Assembly (NCBI GenBank): GCA_910585905.1
Contig: CAJUID010000011.1
Span: 8,437-72,436, forward strand
Direction: 5' to 3'
DNA: 64,000 bases
Source of the DNA: an uncultured Lachnospiraceae bacterium
GTDB taxonomy: Bacteria > Bacillota > Clostridia > Lachnospirales > Lachnospiraceae
Positions 8,293 through 17,224 of the stretch are shown in pieces. The stretch's first letter is position 1. Every line of letters begins with the position of its first letter. A program made the position numbers and the translations under genes. The notes under the pieces are model-generated. The model was not told where the DNA came from, searched no databases, and saw nothing but the letters and a program-made list of their open reading frames with translations.

Positions 8293-10194
8293 ATGCCTTA
8301 TACTTATGAAAGCTATGATGTTGTTGTCATTGGTGCTGGCCATGCAGGTTGTGAGGCCGCACTTGCTGCGGCAAGGCTTGGATGTAAAACTCTAGTATTT
8401 ACTGTTAGCATAGACAGTATTGCAATGATGCCTTGTAATCCGAATATTGGAGGGAGTTCAAAAGGGCATTTGGTGAGGGAAGTAGATGCACTTGGCGGTG
8501 AAATGGGAAAAAATATTGACAAGACGTTTATTCAGTCAAAAATGTTGAATACATCAAAGGGGCCTGCTGTGCATTCTCTTCGAGCTCAGGCGGATAAAAA
8601 GGATTATAGCCGTGAGATGAGGCGAGTTTTGGAAAATACGGATAATCTTGTAATCAAGCAGGGGGAAATAGCTGAAATTTATGTGGAGAATCAGCAGGTA
8701 ACAGGAGTCAGGACAACGTCAGATGCAGTATATCCATGTAAAGCGGTTATTATGTGTACTGGTACTTATCTTAAAGCAAGATGTATATATGGGGAGGTTA
8801 GTAATAATACGGGACCTAATGGACTATCTGCGGCCAACCATTTAACAGAGTGTCTTGAAAACCTTGGGATAGAGGTCAGACGATTTAAGACAGGGACACC
8901 TGCAAGAGTGGATAAGAGGACAATTGATTTTAGTAAAATGCAGGAGCAAAAAGGTGATGAAAGGATTGTCCCTTTTTCTTTTACAAATCAGCCGGAGGAT
9001 ATTAAAAAAGAACAAGTTTCTTGTTGGCTGACTTATACTAACTTGGAGACACATAAAATCATTATGGATAATATAGACCGTTCTCCTTTGTATTCTGGTA
9101 ATATAAAAGGGACAGGGCCAAGATATTGTCCGTCTATTGAGGACAAGGTAGTAAGATTTTCTGATAAAGAGCGACATCAGGTGTTTTTAGAACCGGAGGG
9201 TAATTATACCAATGAAATGTATATTGGAGGAATGTCAAGTTCTTTGCCGGAGGATGTACAATATGCAATGTATCATACTGTACCAGGTCTTGAAAATGCA
9301 ACGATTGTTAGAAATGCATATGCAATTGAATATGATTGTATTAATCCGGTTCAGCTAAAAGGGTCTTTAGAATTTAAAGATATTAGCAGTTTTTTTTGTG
9401 CTGGACAGTCAAATGGAAGTTCTGGTTATGAAGAGGCTGCGGCTCAAGGTATTATAGCTGGGATTAATGCTGCAAGAAAAATTAAGGGAAAGGAACCTTT
9501 GATTTTAGACCGCTCCCAGGCATATATAGGTGTATTGATTGATGACTTGATTACAAAGGGAACGAATGAGCCATATCGGATGATGACTTCCCGTGCAGAA
9601 TACCGTCTATTGCTTCGTCAGGATAATGCTGATTTGCGCTTGACTAGAATTGGGTATCAGATTGGATTGATTTCCAAACAACGGTATGATGCATTATGTG
9701 AGAAAGAGAAAATGATTCAATTAGAGATAGAGAGGTTAGAAAAAACAACAATTGGTGCAAGCAGTGAGGTGCAGGAGTTTTTATCTAAAAACGGAAGCAC
9801 ATTGTTGCAATCAGGAACTACGCTTGCTGAACTTTTGAAACGTCCAGAGTTATCATATGAATTACTTTCTGAAATTGATGTGGATCGAAGACCATTGCCT
9901 GGTGCAGTGTGTGAACAGGTAAATATTAATTTGAAATATGATGGTTACATTAAGCGGCAGGAGAGACAAGTAGCACAATATAAAAAGTTAGAAAATAAGA
10001 AGATACCAGATGACATTAATTATGATGATGTATACAGTCTAAGAAAAGAGGCACTACAGAAGTTGAAGGATTTTAGACCAGCTTCTGTAGGACAGGCATC
10101 TCGTATTTCTGGGGTTTCCCCAGCAGATATTTCAGTGTTGTTAATATATTTGGAAAAATGTAAAGGGATTCGAAAAAACAGTAATTCTATATGA
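8293..10194 (+). CDS. mnmG: tRNA uridine-5-carboxymethylaminomethyl(34) synthesis enzyme MnmG
   Basis: The 633-residue FAD-dependent partner of MnmE (also called GidA). An N-terminal dinucleotide-binding motif is visible (VVVIGAGHAGCEAALAAARLG), followed by the conserved segments CNPNIGGSSKGHL and GTYLKARCIYGE, and a C-terminal helical domain ending in ISGVSPADISVLLIYLEK. Length and ends match the family. It is part of the mnmE-mnmG-rsmG-parA-parB order typical of origin regions. Confidence 0.97.
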   Translation: MPYTYESYDVVVIGAGHAGCEAALAAARLGCKTLVFTVSIDSIAMMPCNPNIGGSSKGHLVREVDALGGEMGKNIDKTFIQSKMLNTSKGPAVHSLRAQADKKDYSREMRRVLENTDNLVIKQGEIAEIYVENQQVTGVRTTSDAVYPCKAVIMCTGTYLKARCIYGEVSNNTGPNGLSAANHLTECLENLGIEVRRFKTGTPARVDKRTIDFSKMQEQKGDERIVPFSFTNQPEDIKKEQVSCWLTYTNLETHKIIMDNIDRSPLYSGNIKGTGPRYCPSIEDKVVRFSDKERHQVFLEPEGNYTNEMYIGGMSSSLPEDVQYAMYHTVPGLENATIVRNAYAIEYDCINPVQLKGSLEFKDISSFFCAGQSNGSSGYEEAAAQGIIAGINAARKIKGKEPLILDRSQAYIGVLIDDLITKGTNEPYRMMTSRAEYRLLLRQDNADLRLTRIGYQIGLISKQRYDALCEKEKMIQLEIERLEKTTIGASSEVQEFLSKNGSTLLQSGTTLAELLKRPELSYELLSEIDVDRRPLPGAVCEQVNINLKYDGYIKRQERQVAQYKKLENKKIPDDINYDDVYSLRKEALQKLKDFRPASVGQASRISGVSPADISVLLIYLEKCKGIRKNSNSI

Positions 10195-10277
10195 GAGAAT
10201 TAGCCGTCTGTCTATAAAGCTTTTTAGAACATAGATTGAATCGTATTTTAAGAGATGCATGATACAGGAGGTGAAAT

Positions 10278-10985
10278 TTGAAAGAATATTTAAAACAAAG
10301 TGCAGATAAGCTTTCGATAAAGATTACAGAGAAACAATTAAATCAATTTGAAATATTCTATCATATGTTAATTGAGACAAATAGAACATTAAATTTGACA
10401 GCAATTACGGAGATGCATGAAGTGGTTCTTAAGCATTTTATTGATAGTATTTCTGTTGTAAAATTTATAAATTTATCGGGAAAGAAGATTATTGATGTTG
10501 GTACGGGTGCTGGTTTTCCGGGTATTCCTTTGGCAATTCTTGTCCCAGATGCAAATTTTGTATTGATGGATTCCTTGCAGAAACGAATTCATTTTATTGA
10601 AAATGTTCTAAGGGAATGTCAGATTTTAAATGTTAAGACAATACATGGACGAGCTGAGGATATTGGACAAAATTTAGATTATAGAGAAAAATTTGATTAT
10701 TGTGTTTCACGGGCTGTTGCTGCTCTTCCAGTTTTGCTAGAATTATGTACACCTATGGTTAGAGTTGGAGGCAGTTTTATATCATATAAAAGTGAACTTT
10801 TGGAGGAAGAATTGCAGCAATCAAAAAATGCATTGTCAATTTTACATTGTAAAGTGGGAGAGCAGTATCATTATTCAATTCCAGACCGGGATTTTTATCG
10901 TGTACTGGCTGAATTCAAAAAAGAGGGAAAGCTGCAAAAAAAATATCCGAGACAGGCAGGTAAACCGAAAAAGAATCCTTTGTAA
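10278..10985 (+). CDS. rsmG: 16S rRNA (guanine-527-N7)-methyltransferase RsmG
   Basis: A 235-residue SAM-dependent methyltransferase that modifies G527 of 16S rRNA (also called GidB). The SAM-binding motif IIDVGTGAGFPGIPLAI is clear, followed by the acidic residue of VLMDSLQKR. It starts at a TTG at 10278, supported by an AGGAGGTG ribosome binding site 5 bases upstream; no ATG nearby fits better. Directly downstream are the parS sites and parA. Confidence 0.96.
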   Translation: MKEYLKQSADKLSIKITEKQLNQFEIFYHMLIETNRTLNLTAITEMHEVVLKHFIDSISVVKFINLSGKKIIDVGTGAGFPGIPLAILVPDANFVLMDSLQKRIHFIENVLRECQILNVKTIHGRAEDIGQNLDYREKFDYCVSRAVAALPVLLELCTPMVRVGGSFISYKSELLEEELQQSKNALSILHCKVGEQYHYSIPDRDFYRVLAEFKKEGKLQKKYPRQAGKPKKNPL

Positions 10986-10998
10986 AGAATGATTATAA

Positions 10999-11014
10999 TG
11001 TTTCACGTGAAACA
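10999..11014. promoter_or_regulatory. parS: parS centromere site 1
   Basis: A perfect copy of the 16-bp palindrome TGTTTCACGTGAAACA, the conserved ParB nucleation site. It lies 13 bases after rsmG, just upstream of the predicted parA promoter. Confidence 0.97.
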
Positions 11015-11016
11015 TA

Positions 11017-11045
11017 TTATCATATAGAGAAATATGTGTTATAAT
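11017..11045 (+). promoter_or_regulatory. Predicted parAB promoter between the two parS sites
   Basis: An extended -10, TGTTATAAT with the hexamer at 11040-11045, follows TTATCA (11017-11022) with 17-base spacing. The -35 lies only 2 bases from parS site 1, and parS site 2 is about 37 bases downstream of the -10, so bound ParB could control its own operon. Confidence 0.6.
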
Positions 11046-11081
11046 ATTTAGAGTAAAATACTTGGAGAGTTAAAATATAAA

Positions 11082-11097
11082 TGTTTCACGTGAAACA
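11082..11097. promoter_or_regulatory. parS: parS centromere site 2
   Basis: A second perfect TGTTTCACGTGAAACA, 83 bases from the first and 18 bases before the parA start, in the leader of the parAB transcript. Confidence 0.97.
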
Positions 11098-11115
11098 TTT
11101 TGAAAGGAAAGATAA

Positions 11116-11883
11116 ATGGGTAGAGTAATAGCTATATCAAATCAGAAAGGTGGAGTTGGAAAAACAACTACAGCAATCAATTTATCAGCGTGTCTTGCTG
11201 AGAAGGGAAAAAAGGTTTTAGTTATTGATATGGATCCTCAGGGAAATGCTACCAGTGGATTAGGTGTTGATAAAACCAGTGTTGAACATACAAGTTATGA
11301 AGTTTTATTGGGACAGACAACAATATGGGAAGCAACAGTATCCTCTATTTGTGAGGGGTTAAGAGTTATTCCATCTGAAAGAGGACTTGCAGGGGCAGAG
11401 ATTGAATTAATCGGAACAGAGAATAGAGAGTATGTTTTGAAAAATCAAGTTGATAAAGTAAAGGATAATTATGATTTTATTATTATTGATTGTCCACCAT
11501 CTCTAAATATATTAACAGTAAACGCTATGACAACGGCTGACACGGTACTAGTTCCAATTCAATGTGAATATTATGCCTTAGAAGGATTAAGTGAATTATT
11601 ATATACAATTGATTTGGTAAAGGAAAGATTAAATGAAAAATTAGAAATTGAAGGTGTTGTTTTTACAATGTACGATTCAAGAACATGTCTTTCTCTTCAA
11701 GTGGTAGAAAATGTAAAAGAAAATTTAAAGCAAAAAATATATAAGACAATTATTCCTAGAAATATACGATTAGCGGAAGCACCAAGTCATGGAAAACCAA
11801 TTAATATGTACGATGGAAAATCAGCTGGAGCAGAAGGGTATAGAAGTCTGGCGAACGAAGTGATTGAAAGGGGAAATGAATAA
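11116..11883 (+). CDS. parA: Chromosome partitioning ATPase ParA/Soj
   Basis: A 255-residue deviant-Walker ATPase that acts with ParB in origin segregation and, in Bacillus, regulates DnaA. The deviant Walker A box KGGVGKTTTAINL, the switch VIDMDPQGNATSGLG and the PSLNILTVNA segment are all present. Length is normal. The ribosome binding site is GAAAGGAAA. Its stop codon overlaps the parB start by one base (TAATG), indicating coupled translation. Confidence 0.97.
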   Translation: MGRVIAISNQKGGVGKTTTAINLSACLAEKGKKVLVIDMDPQGNATSGLGVDKTSVEHTSYEVLLGQTTIWEATVSSICEGLRVIPSERGLAGAEIELIGTENREYVLKNQVDKVKDNYDFIIIDCPPSLNILTVNAMTTADTVLVPIQCEYYALEGLSELLYTIDLVKERLNEKLEIEGVVFTMYDSRTCLSLQVVENVKENLKQKIYKTIIPRNIRLAEAPSHGKPINMYDGKSAGAEGYRSLANEVIERGNE

Positions 11884-12788
11884 TGGCAAGTAAAAGAGGA
11901 CTTGGAATGGGACTCGATAATCTGATTCCACCTAAAAGGGAGACGACTGGCGAAAGCGAAAAGGAAATTGTTAAAGAAGTTATTAAAGAGGTTGATAAAG
12001 TAGACATTAATAAAATTGAACCAAATAGTTTACAGCCAAGAAAGAATTTTAATGAAGATTCTTTGCAAGAGTTAGCAGATTCTATTAAACAACATGGTAT
12101 GATTGAACCGTTGATTGTCCAACAGGGAAAAAAGGGATTTTATCAGATTATTGCTGGAGAGAGAAGATGGAGAGCATCTAAAATAGCGGGAATGAAGGAA
12201 GTTCCAGTTATTGTAAAGGAGTATTCTACTCAGGAAGTAGTGGAAATTGCTTTAATAGAAAATTTGCAGCGTGAGGACCTAAATCCAATAGAGGAGGCAG
12301 AAGCATACCATAGCTTGATTGAGGAATATCATTTGAAGCAGGATGAAGTAGCAGAGAAAGTTTCTAAAAGTAGGGTGGCAATTACAAATGCGCTTAGGCT
12401 TTTGAAGTTAGATGCAAGAGTGAGAGAAATGCTGATTGAAGATAAGATCAAAAGCGGACATGCAAGGGCATTGCTTAGTATCGAGGATGGAGATTTACAA
12501 TATGACACAGCTACAAAGATTTTTGATGAAAAATTTAGTGTTCGGGAGACAGAAAAATTAGTAAAGAAGATATTAAATGGAGATAATAAGAGGGTAGAGA
12601 GACGTCCAGAAGAGGATGAGCAGTTAAATATTGTCTATGCGGGATATGAAGAAAAATTAAAATCAATTATTGGAACTAAAGTACATATTAATAGAAATAA
12701 GGATGGAAAGAAGGGAAAAATAGAGATTGAATACTATTCGCCAGACGAATTTGAGAGAATAGTAGAATTGATGTCGCATTTACAATAA
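11883..12788 (+). CDS. parB: Chromosome partitioning protein ParB/Spo0J
   Basis: A 301-residue CTP-dependent DNA clamp that loads at parS. The N-terminal ParA-interacting segment reads KRGLGMGLDNLIP. The CTPase motifs are visible as LQPRKNFNEDSLQELADSI, GERRWRA and ENLQREDLNP. The helix-turn-helix region (about residues 155-200) contains VAEKVSKSRVAITNALRLL, and the C-terminus is the dimerisation domain. Its binding sites are the two parS palindromes just upstream. Confidence 0.97.
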   Translation: MASKRGLGMGLDNLIPPKRETTGESEKEIVKEVIKEVDKVDINKIEPNSLQPRKNFNEDSLQELADSIKQHGMIEPLIVQQGKKGFYQIIAGERRWRASKIAGMKEVPVIVKEYSTQEVVEIALIENLQREDLNPIEEAEAYHSLIEEYHLKQDEVAEKVSKSRVAITNALRLLKLDARVREMLIEDKIKSGHARALLSIEDGDLQYDTATKIFDEKFSVRETEKLVKKILNGDNKRVERRPEEDEQLNIVYAGYEEKLKSIIGTKVHINRNKDGKKGKIEIEYYSPDEFERIVELMSHLQ

Positions 12789-12807
12789 AATTTGGAGGGT
12801 ATAGATA

Positions 12808-13335
12808 ATGTGGTTATTTAATGATTATGGAATTGATGTTGGGTATGTTATACTGGGAATGGCAGGAGTTATTTTCATTATGTTAATTATGCTGATTGTG
12901 ACAATGGCTAAAAACGGTAGTATGAGGAAAAAATATAAAGTATTTATGGATGGTGAAAATGGAAAGAATTTGGAAAAAGCTATATTGGATAAGTTTAGTG
13001 CAATAGATAATTTGGAGAGTAATGTTGAGGATATTTATCATAAAATAAAAGCAATCAATGGGCAATTAGTTACAGCTTATCAGAAAATTGGTTTGGTAAA
13101 ATATGATGCATTTAAGGAAATTGGCGGAAAGCTGAGTTTTGTACTTGTTCTTTTGACAGCAGAAAACAATGGTTTTATTCTTAATTCAATGCATAGCTCA
13201 AAGGAAGGATGCTATACATATGCAAAAGAGGTTGTGAATGGAGAAGCATTCGTAATATTGTCAGAGGAAGAACAACAGGCATTAGAAGAAGCAAAGGCAA
13301 ATACCAGTTTAAAGAAATTAGCTGAGGGAAGGTAA
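12808..13335 (+). CDS. DUF4446 family membrane-anchored protein
   Basis: A 175-residue protein with one membrane segment near residues 12-35 and a soluble C-terminal part containing the family pattern VKYDAFKEIGGKLSFVLVLL followed by NGFILNSMHSSKEGCYTYAKEV. DUF4446 proteins are commonly found directly after parB in Clostridia, as here; their function is unknown. It follows parB by 19 bases, after a TTTGGAGGG ribosome binding site, and is probably part of the parAB operon. Confidence 0.85.
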   Translation: MWLFNDYGIDVGYVILGMAGVIFIMLIMLIVTMAKNGSMRKKYKVFMDGENGKNLEKAILDKFSAIDNLESNVEDIYHKIKAINGQLVTAYQKIGLVKYDAFKEIGGKLSFVLVLLTAENNGFILNSMHSSKEGCYTYAKEVVNGEAFVILSEEEQQALEEAKANTSLKKLAEGR

Positions 13336-13336
13336 A

Positions 13337-14416
13337 TTGGAAAGAGAAATTATAAAATATTTATGTGGTTTATTTTTAACAGGGATTGTACCACCCATAT
13401 TGATAAGGCAGCTTCAGAAAGGAGCTGTCTTTTCTGGAATCATAGAGAATCAAAGAAGAATGTTATATATTGTCTCCATATCATCTATTTCATTTATATC
13501 TGCAATAAATAAAAATACTGAAATTTTAATGGGGACATTGATTGGCTGTGCGATATTTCAGTTATTAGGAGTATATGGAGTAAATAAATTAAATGCAGCA
13601 GGAAATTGGAAGGAAAAATTACCAGTAAGCAAAATACAGTTTTTGATATTTTGTACTATCTTGCTGCTTTTTTTATCGGCAGACTATTTATTGAGAGGAA
13701 AAGCAGTTGAAAATATAATTAATCAAGTAGATGGTGGATTATTAATCTTTTTATTTAGTATATATTTCTATTTTTCTTATATAAAAGGTGAAGATTCTGC
13801 GTTATCAATTTATAAAAGACAATATGAAATATGGTGGAAGAATCAAAAGAAAAATACGAATAAACAAGAACAAATTGATAATCTTGAACGTTATAGCTCT
13901 AGAAAAAAGAGGATTGCCCAGATTTTTACTTATCTTTTATTAATTGTTATTATTTTGATTGGTAATTATTTTTTATTTGAGGGAGTATCCAAGTTAGGAG
14001 TAGATTTGGAAGTGTCACAGTATTGTGCTGGGTTGACTCTAATGGCATGGAGTGTAAACTTGCTAGGAATTTTATTGGAAAATATGGCATGGAAAAGTGA
14101 AGACAATGTTTCAAATCGGGAATCATTGGAAATAGAATGTGAAGATGGAGAAGCTTTACTACGGAAGGCAGCAAAGGAAGAAAAGAAAATAGAAAACTTA
14201 GTAGAGGGGATTATTTTCTCTATGACATTTCTATTAGGATGTATTGCTTTGATAGAACCAATTATGACGCATATCTATATGATATATGATTTAATAATAT
14301 TAGGTATCATTTCAATTCTATTTCAGTTTATATCAAAAATAGACAACCGCCTTGCCGGAAGCGGCATGGAAGCTGTCTACATTGGATTTATAGTATATAC
14401 TTTAATGCGGTCGTAA
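13337..14416 (+). CDS. Polytopic membrane protein with weak resemblance to Ca2+/cation antiporters
   Basis: A 359-residue protein with about ten hydrophobic segments in two halves separated by a lysine-rich cytoplasmic stretch (residues 150-195). The segment after it, GNYFLFEGVSKLGVDLEVS followed by AGLTLMAWS, has the spacing of the alpha-repeat of CaCA exchangers (GxxLLVxGAxxLAxxLGVS...GLTxxAxGTSLPE), but the ion-coordinating GTSLPE is replaced by AWSVNLLG. I therefore suspect a degenerate exchanger-like protein without normal ion binding. It starts at a TTG one base after the previous stop, with GAGGGAAGG upstream, so it is co-translated with the DUF4446 gene. Confidence 0.6.
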   Translation: MEREIIKYLCGLFLTGIVPPILIRQLQKGAVFSGIIENQRRMLYIVSISSISFISAINKNTEILMGTLIGCAIFQLLGVYGVNKLNAAGNWKEKLPVSKIQFLIFCTILLLFLSADYLLRGKAVENIINQVDGGLLIFLFSIYFYFSYIKGEDSALSIYKRQYEIWWKNQKKNTNKQEQIDNLERYSSRKKRIAQIFTYLLLIVIILIGNYFLFEGVSKLGVDLEVSQYCAGLTLMAWSVNLLGILLENMAWKSEDNVSNRESLEIECEDGEALLRKAAKEEKKIENLVEGIIFSMTFLLGCIALIEPIMTHIYMIYDLIILGIISILFQFISKIDNRLAGSGMEAVYIGFIVYTLMRS

Positions 14417-14419
14417 TTT

Positions 14420-15169
14420 TTATTCGGCCGCAATACTGCCAAATAGTGGTCTCAGTGAATCGGGAACCTTTTTGTCTCGTTCTTCTTCCTGTTCTATTAT
14501 ATTTACATTGGAAGTCATTGCTGTTCCGCCATTGAAATTTTCATGGTAATGGTTCACTCCCTCATTGATAGAAAGCATTTTTTGATCAAGGAAGGAAATA
14601 ATTTGCGCGCATTCCCGCAGTTCATCTCTAATCCCTTCCGGTGCTTTCCCTTCAAATTTGTAATATATCTTATGTTCTAAGCTTGCCCAGAAATCCATTG
14701 CAATTGTACGGATTTGAATTTCCACTTTGGTATCTATCATATCATCTGAAAGAAATATCGGAATTGATACAATCATGTGGTAACTCATATAGCCGTTTGA
14801 TTTTGGGTTAGCAATATAGTCTTTGACCTTTAAAACCGTAACATCACTTTGATTTGCAATAGCTGCAGCAATGCGGTAAATATCGGAAGTAAAGGAACAA
14901 ATGATTCGTACTCCTGCTACATCGTTTACATATCGTATTATATTTTCTACCGTAAGCTCTTTTTGTTTTAACCGAATTTTTCGGGCAATACTAGATGCTG
15001 ACTTAATACGTGAAGTAATATGCTCAATAGGGTTATATTGGTGTGCTAATTTAAATTCATTATTTAATATTTCTAATTTGGTACAGATTTCTTTTAAAAC
15101 AGCATCATAAAGCAAAAGTGCATGATTCCATTTCTCTTCATCATCATAGTACAATAATTCATTTTCCAT
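14420..15169 (-). CDS. Small alarmone synthetase (RelQ/YjbM-like GTP pyrophosphokinase)
   Basis: A 249-residue single-domain RelA/SpoT synthetase that makes (p)ppGpp from GTP or GDP and ATP. Seen in the sequence: NDVAGVRIICSF, the nucleotide-binding KDYIANPKSNGYMSYH and VEIQIRT followed by MDFWASLEHKIYYK, all standard for the family. No hydrolase domain, TGS or ACT domain is present, so it is a small alarmone synthetase rather than full-length Rel. It converges with the preceding gene: the stops are 3 bases apart, with a GCGGTCG/CGGCCGC hairpin at the junction. Confidence 0.93.
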   Translation of the reverse strand: MENELLYYDDEEKWNHALLLYDAVLKEICTKLEILNNEFKLAHQYNPIEHITSRIKSASSIARKIRLKQKELTVENIIRYVNDVAGVRIICSFTSDIYRIAAAIANQSDVTVLKVKDYIANPKSNGYMSYHMIVSIPIFLSDDMIDTKVEIQIRTIAMDFWASLEHKIYYKFEGKAPEGIRDELRECAQIISFLDQKMLSINEGVNHYHENFNGGTAMTSNVNIIEQEEERDKKVPDSLRPLFGSIAAE

Positions 15170-15199
15170 AGTATCCTCCCGTGCATTAGTACAATATAA

Positions 15200-15395
15200 A
15201 TGATGTTGGGGTCAAAAGGTATTTTGCCCCCCAACAGATGCCACGAATTGCTACATTGCTACGCAATTTCCGCAATTCTATAAACACCTCCAATCCCGCA
15301 TATTTGCAAGCAAATCTGCTTCTTGTCGGTAAGCCAGTAGATAGCAATTTGCATGTAAACATGCATTGTTATCTACTTTTGACCCTGGCATCATA
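15200..15395. repeat. 196-bp element with terminal inverted repeats (MITE-like)
   Basis: The stretch is bounded by imperfect inverted repeats: ATGATG-TTG-GGGTCAAAAG at the left, and at the right the reverse complement of ATGATG-CCA-GGGTCAAAAG. A smaller inverted repeat lies inside (AGATAACAATGCATG against CATGCAAATTGCTAT, about 15341-15374). It carries no reading frame and fills almost the entire gap between the alarmone synthetase and the glycosyltransferase. A non-autonomous mobile element or a long regulatory hairpin are both possible. I saw no second full copy in this window. Confidence 0.6.
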
Positions 15396-15409
15396 TAAAT
15401 ACTTTTGTA

Positions 15410-16426
15410 CTAATTAAATCCGAATATCCGGTTAAAAAAGTGATATCCAGAAATAATAATTTTTTTGCCTAACTCAGATTTCCACTGCAAAGGAAGTCCA
15501 AATTTGCGTGTTGTTATCAACCGATAAATCTTTTTATCATGTGTCTTTAGATAGTGCCAAAGTTCATCACGTTTTGCAAGATTTTCTGGTGATCCTTCAT
15601 TTACCAATAGTGCTGAGCTGACTATCATCATCATTGAAAGATATTGCAGCATGTAACTTTGTAGTTTTTTAGATGAAATTGATTCCAGGTTAAGTGAATG
15701 AATCATAATTTTTGTAATCTTAATCTGTTGGTCAATTCGCTTTGTCATTACTGTTTCATTGACAGATTGATCGTCCCTTCCGATGTAGTAACGATATAAG
15801 TCTACATTTAAATAGTACATCCGTTTTACATAAGGAAGAGGGCAAAATGCAAAAATATTGTCTACATAAAATGTGTGCTCTGGAAGCTCTAATTTACAAT
15901 CCCTTAATAGTTTAGTTCTATACATAATTGAATGCATCAAGAGATTCTGTGTCATCTTAAAATACTTCACATCATTCCATGTAAAGAATTTGTTGCATGG
16001 AATTGCACTGCGGTAATTGACAACTCTTCGTTTATGAAGGCTTGGTTTTTCATAAACATAATTGCTGATAATCATATCCAAAGGAATAGACTGATCAGCA
16101 AGGTATTTTATAAAACGAAGAATCTTTTTTAAGCTTGTCTCATCGAACCAATCATCACTGTCAAGTACCTTAAAAAAAAGTCCTTTTGCATTTTGAATTC
16201 CAGTATTTACTGCGGAACCGTGCCCACCATTCTCTTTGTGGATTGCCCGGATAATGTCAGGATATTTTTCCTGATACTGATTAGCAATTGAAAGGGTATT
16301 GTCTGTAGAACCATCATCTACAACTAGTATCTCAACATTTTTTCCGCCGGCAAGAGCACTTTCAATTGCATGGCTCATGTATTCCTGCGAATTATAACAT
16401 GGTATTGTAATGGTTAATAATTTCAT
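15410..16426 (-). CDS. Family 2 glycosyltransferase
   Basis: A 338-residue GT-A fold glycosyltransferase. The N-terminal half shows the GT2 signatures ITIPCYNSQEYM, VEILVVDDGSTDNTL and the metal-binding VLDSDDW. The C-terminal half is helical with no membrane segment, so the product is likely cytosolic or peripheral. It probably builds a cell-surface glycan or glycolipid, but the substrate cannot be told. The ribosome binding site is TGGAGGA before the ATG at 16426. It stands alone between a repeat and the divergent cdd gene. Confidence 0.92.
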   Translation of the reverse strand: MKLLTITIPCYNSQEYMSHAIESALAGGKNVEILVVDDGSTDNTLSIANQYQEKYPDIIRAIHKENGGHGSAVNTGIQNAKGLFFKVLDSDDWFDETSLKKILRFIKYLADQSIPLDMIISNYVYEKPSLHKRRVVNYRSAIPCNKFFTWNDVKYFKMTQNLLMHSIMYRTKLLRDCKLELPEHTFYVDNIFAFCPLPYVKRMYYLNVDLYRYYIGRDDQSVNETVMTKRIDQQIKITKIMIHSLNLESISSKKLQSYMLQYLSMMMIVSSALLVNEGSPENLAKRDELWHYLKTHDKKIYRLITTRKFGLPLQWKSELGKKIIISGYHFFNRIFGFN

Positions 16427-16773
16427 ATATATCCTCCATTCTTAAAAAGACATCTTCTTCTATTATAATATGAAATTATCATAAGGAAAAGCGAAAATCC
16501 TAAAAAAGTATTATTTCCTTTCTAAAAGTAATAACGCATCTGCCTAAAAATATGATATACTTTATGATATCAGAGGTAATAAGGCAAAATGAAGAAGCGA
16601 AGCCTTTGTCTTTTTTATGGTTGATTTTTTTGGAAAGTGGAAGGTTTTCTAACCTTTTACATCTCCATAGAATACATTATCACATAAATAAGAATTTTGT
16701 GTTGCAAAGATATGAAAATTTCAGAAATTTTCTTACGTTATTCTGATAAGGAAAAAAGAAAGAGGGGAAAGAA

Positions 16774-17205
16774 ATGGAAAAAGAGATAAGAAAGATGATT
16801 GATATGGCACTGCAGGCTAGAGCAAAATCATATGCCCCGTATTCTAATTTTCATGTGGGTGCGTGCCTTCAGGATGATTCAGGAGAGTTTTATCTTGGCT
16901 GTAATATAGAAAATGCCGGGTACACAGCGACAAATTGTGCGGAAAGGACTGCATTTTTTAAGGCAGTTAGTGATGGAAAGAGACATTTCAAAAGGATAGC
17001 AATTATGGGTGGAAATAATGAAGATACATTGGATTTTTGTCCTCCCTGTGGTGTATGCCTTCAGGTGATGATGGAGTTTTGTAACCCAGACACTTTTCAG
17101 ATTATTTTGGGAAACTCTGATAAGGAATATAAAATATATTTACTAAAGGAATTATTGCCAATGGGATTTGGACCACAAAATATAGATAATGAAAACAGAG
17201 GATAA
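16774..17205 (+). CDS. cdd: Cytidine deaminase
   Basis: A 143-residue zinc enzyme that deaminates cytidine and deoxycytidine in pyrimidine salvage. The substrate and zinc motifs are present in order: SNFHVGACL, the catalytic CAERTAFF and the ligand pair PPCGVCLQV. Length matches the tetrameric family. It lies upstream of the pyrimidine-nucleoside phosphorylase gene, the next enzyme of the same pathway, separated by a 144-bp repeat. The ribosome binding site is AGAGGGGAAAG. Confidence 0.96.
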   Translation: MEKEIRKMIDMALQARAKSYAPYSNFHVGACLQDDSGEFYLGCNIENAGYTATNCAERTAFFKAVSDGKRHFKRIAIMGGNNEDTLDFCPPCGVCLQVMMEFCNPDTFQIILGNSDKEYKIYLLKELLPMGFGPQNIDNENRG

Positions 17206-17224
17206 ATGAAAATTACGGAAATGT

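Noticed and set aside
14405..14432. Rho-independent terminator between the convergent genes
   Set aside because: GCGGTCG and CGGCCGC can pair, but the T-run lies in the loop and both arms overlap gene ends, so it is not a canonical terminator.
16552..16746. 64-residue frame upstream of cdd
   Set aside because: No ribosome binding site and no protein-like pattern; it lies in the region expected to hold promoters of the divergent glycosyltransferase and cdd genes.
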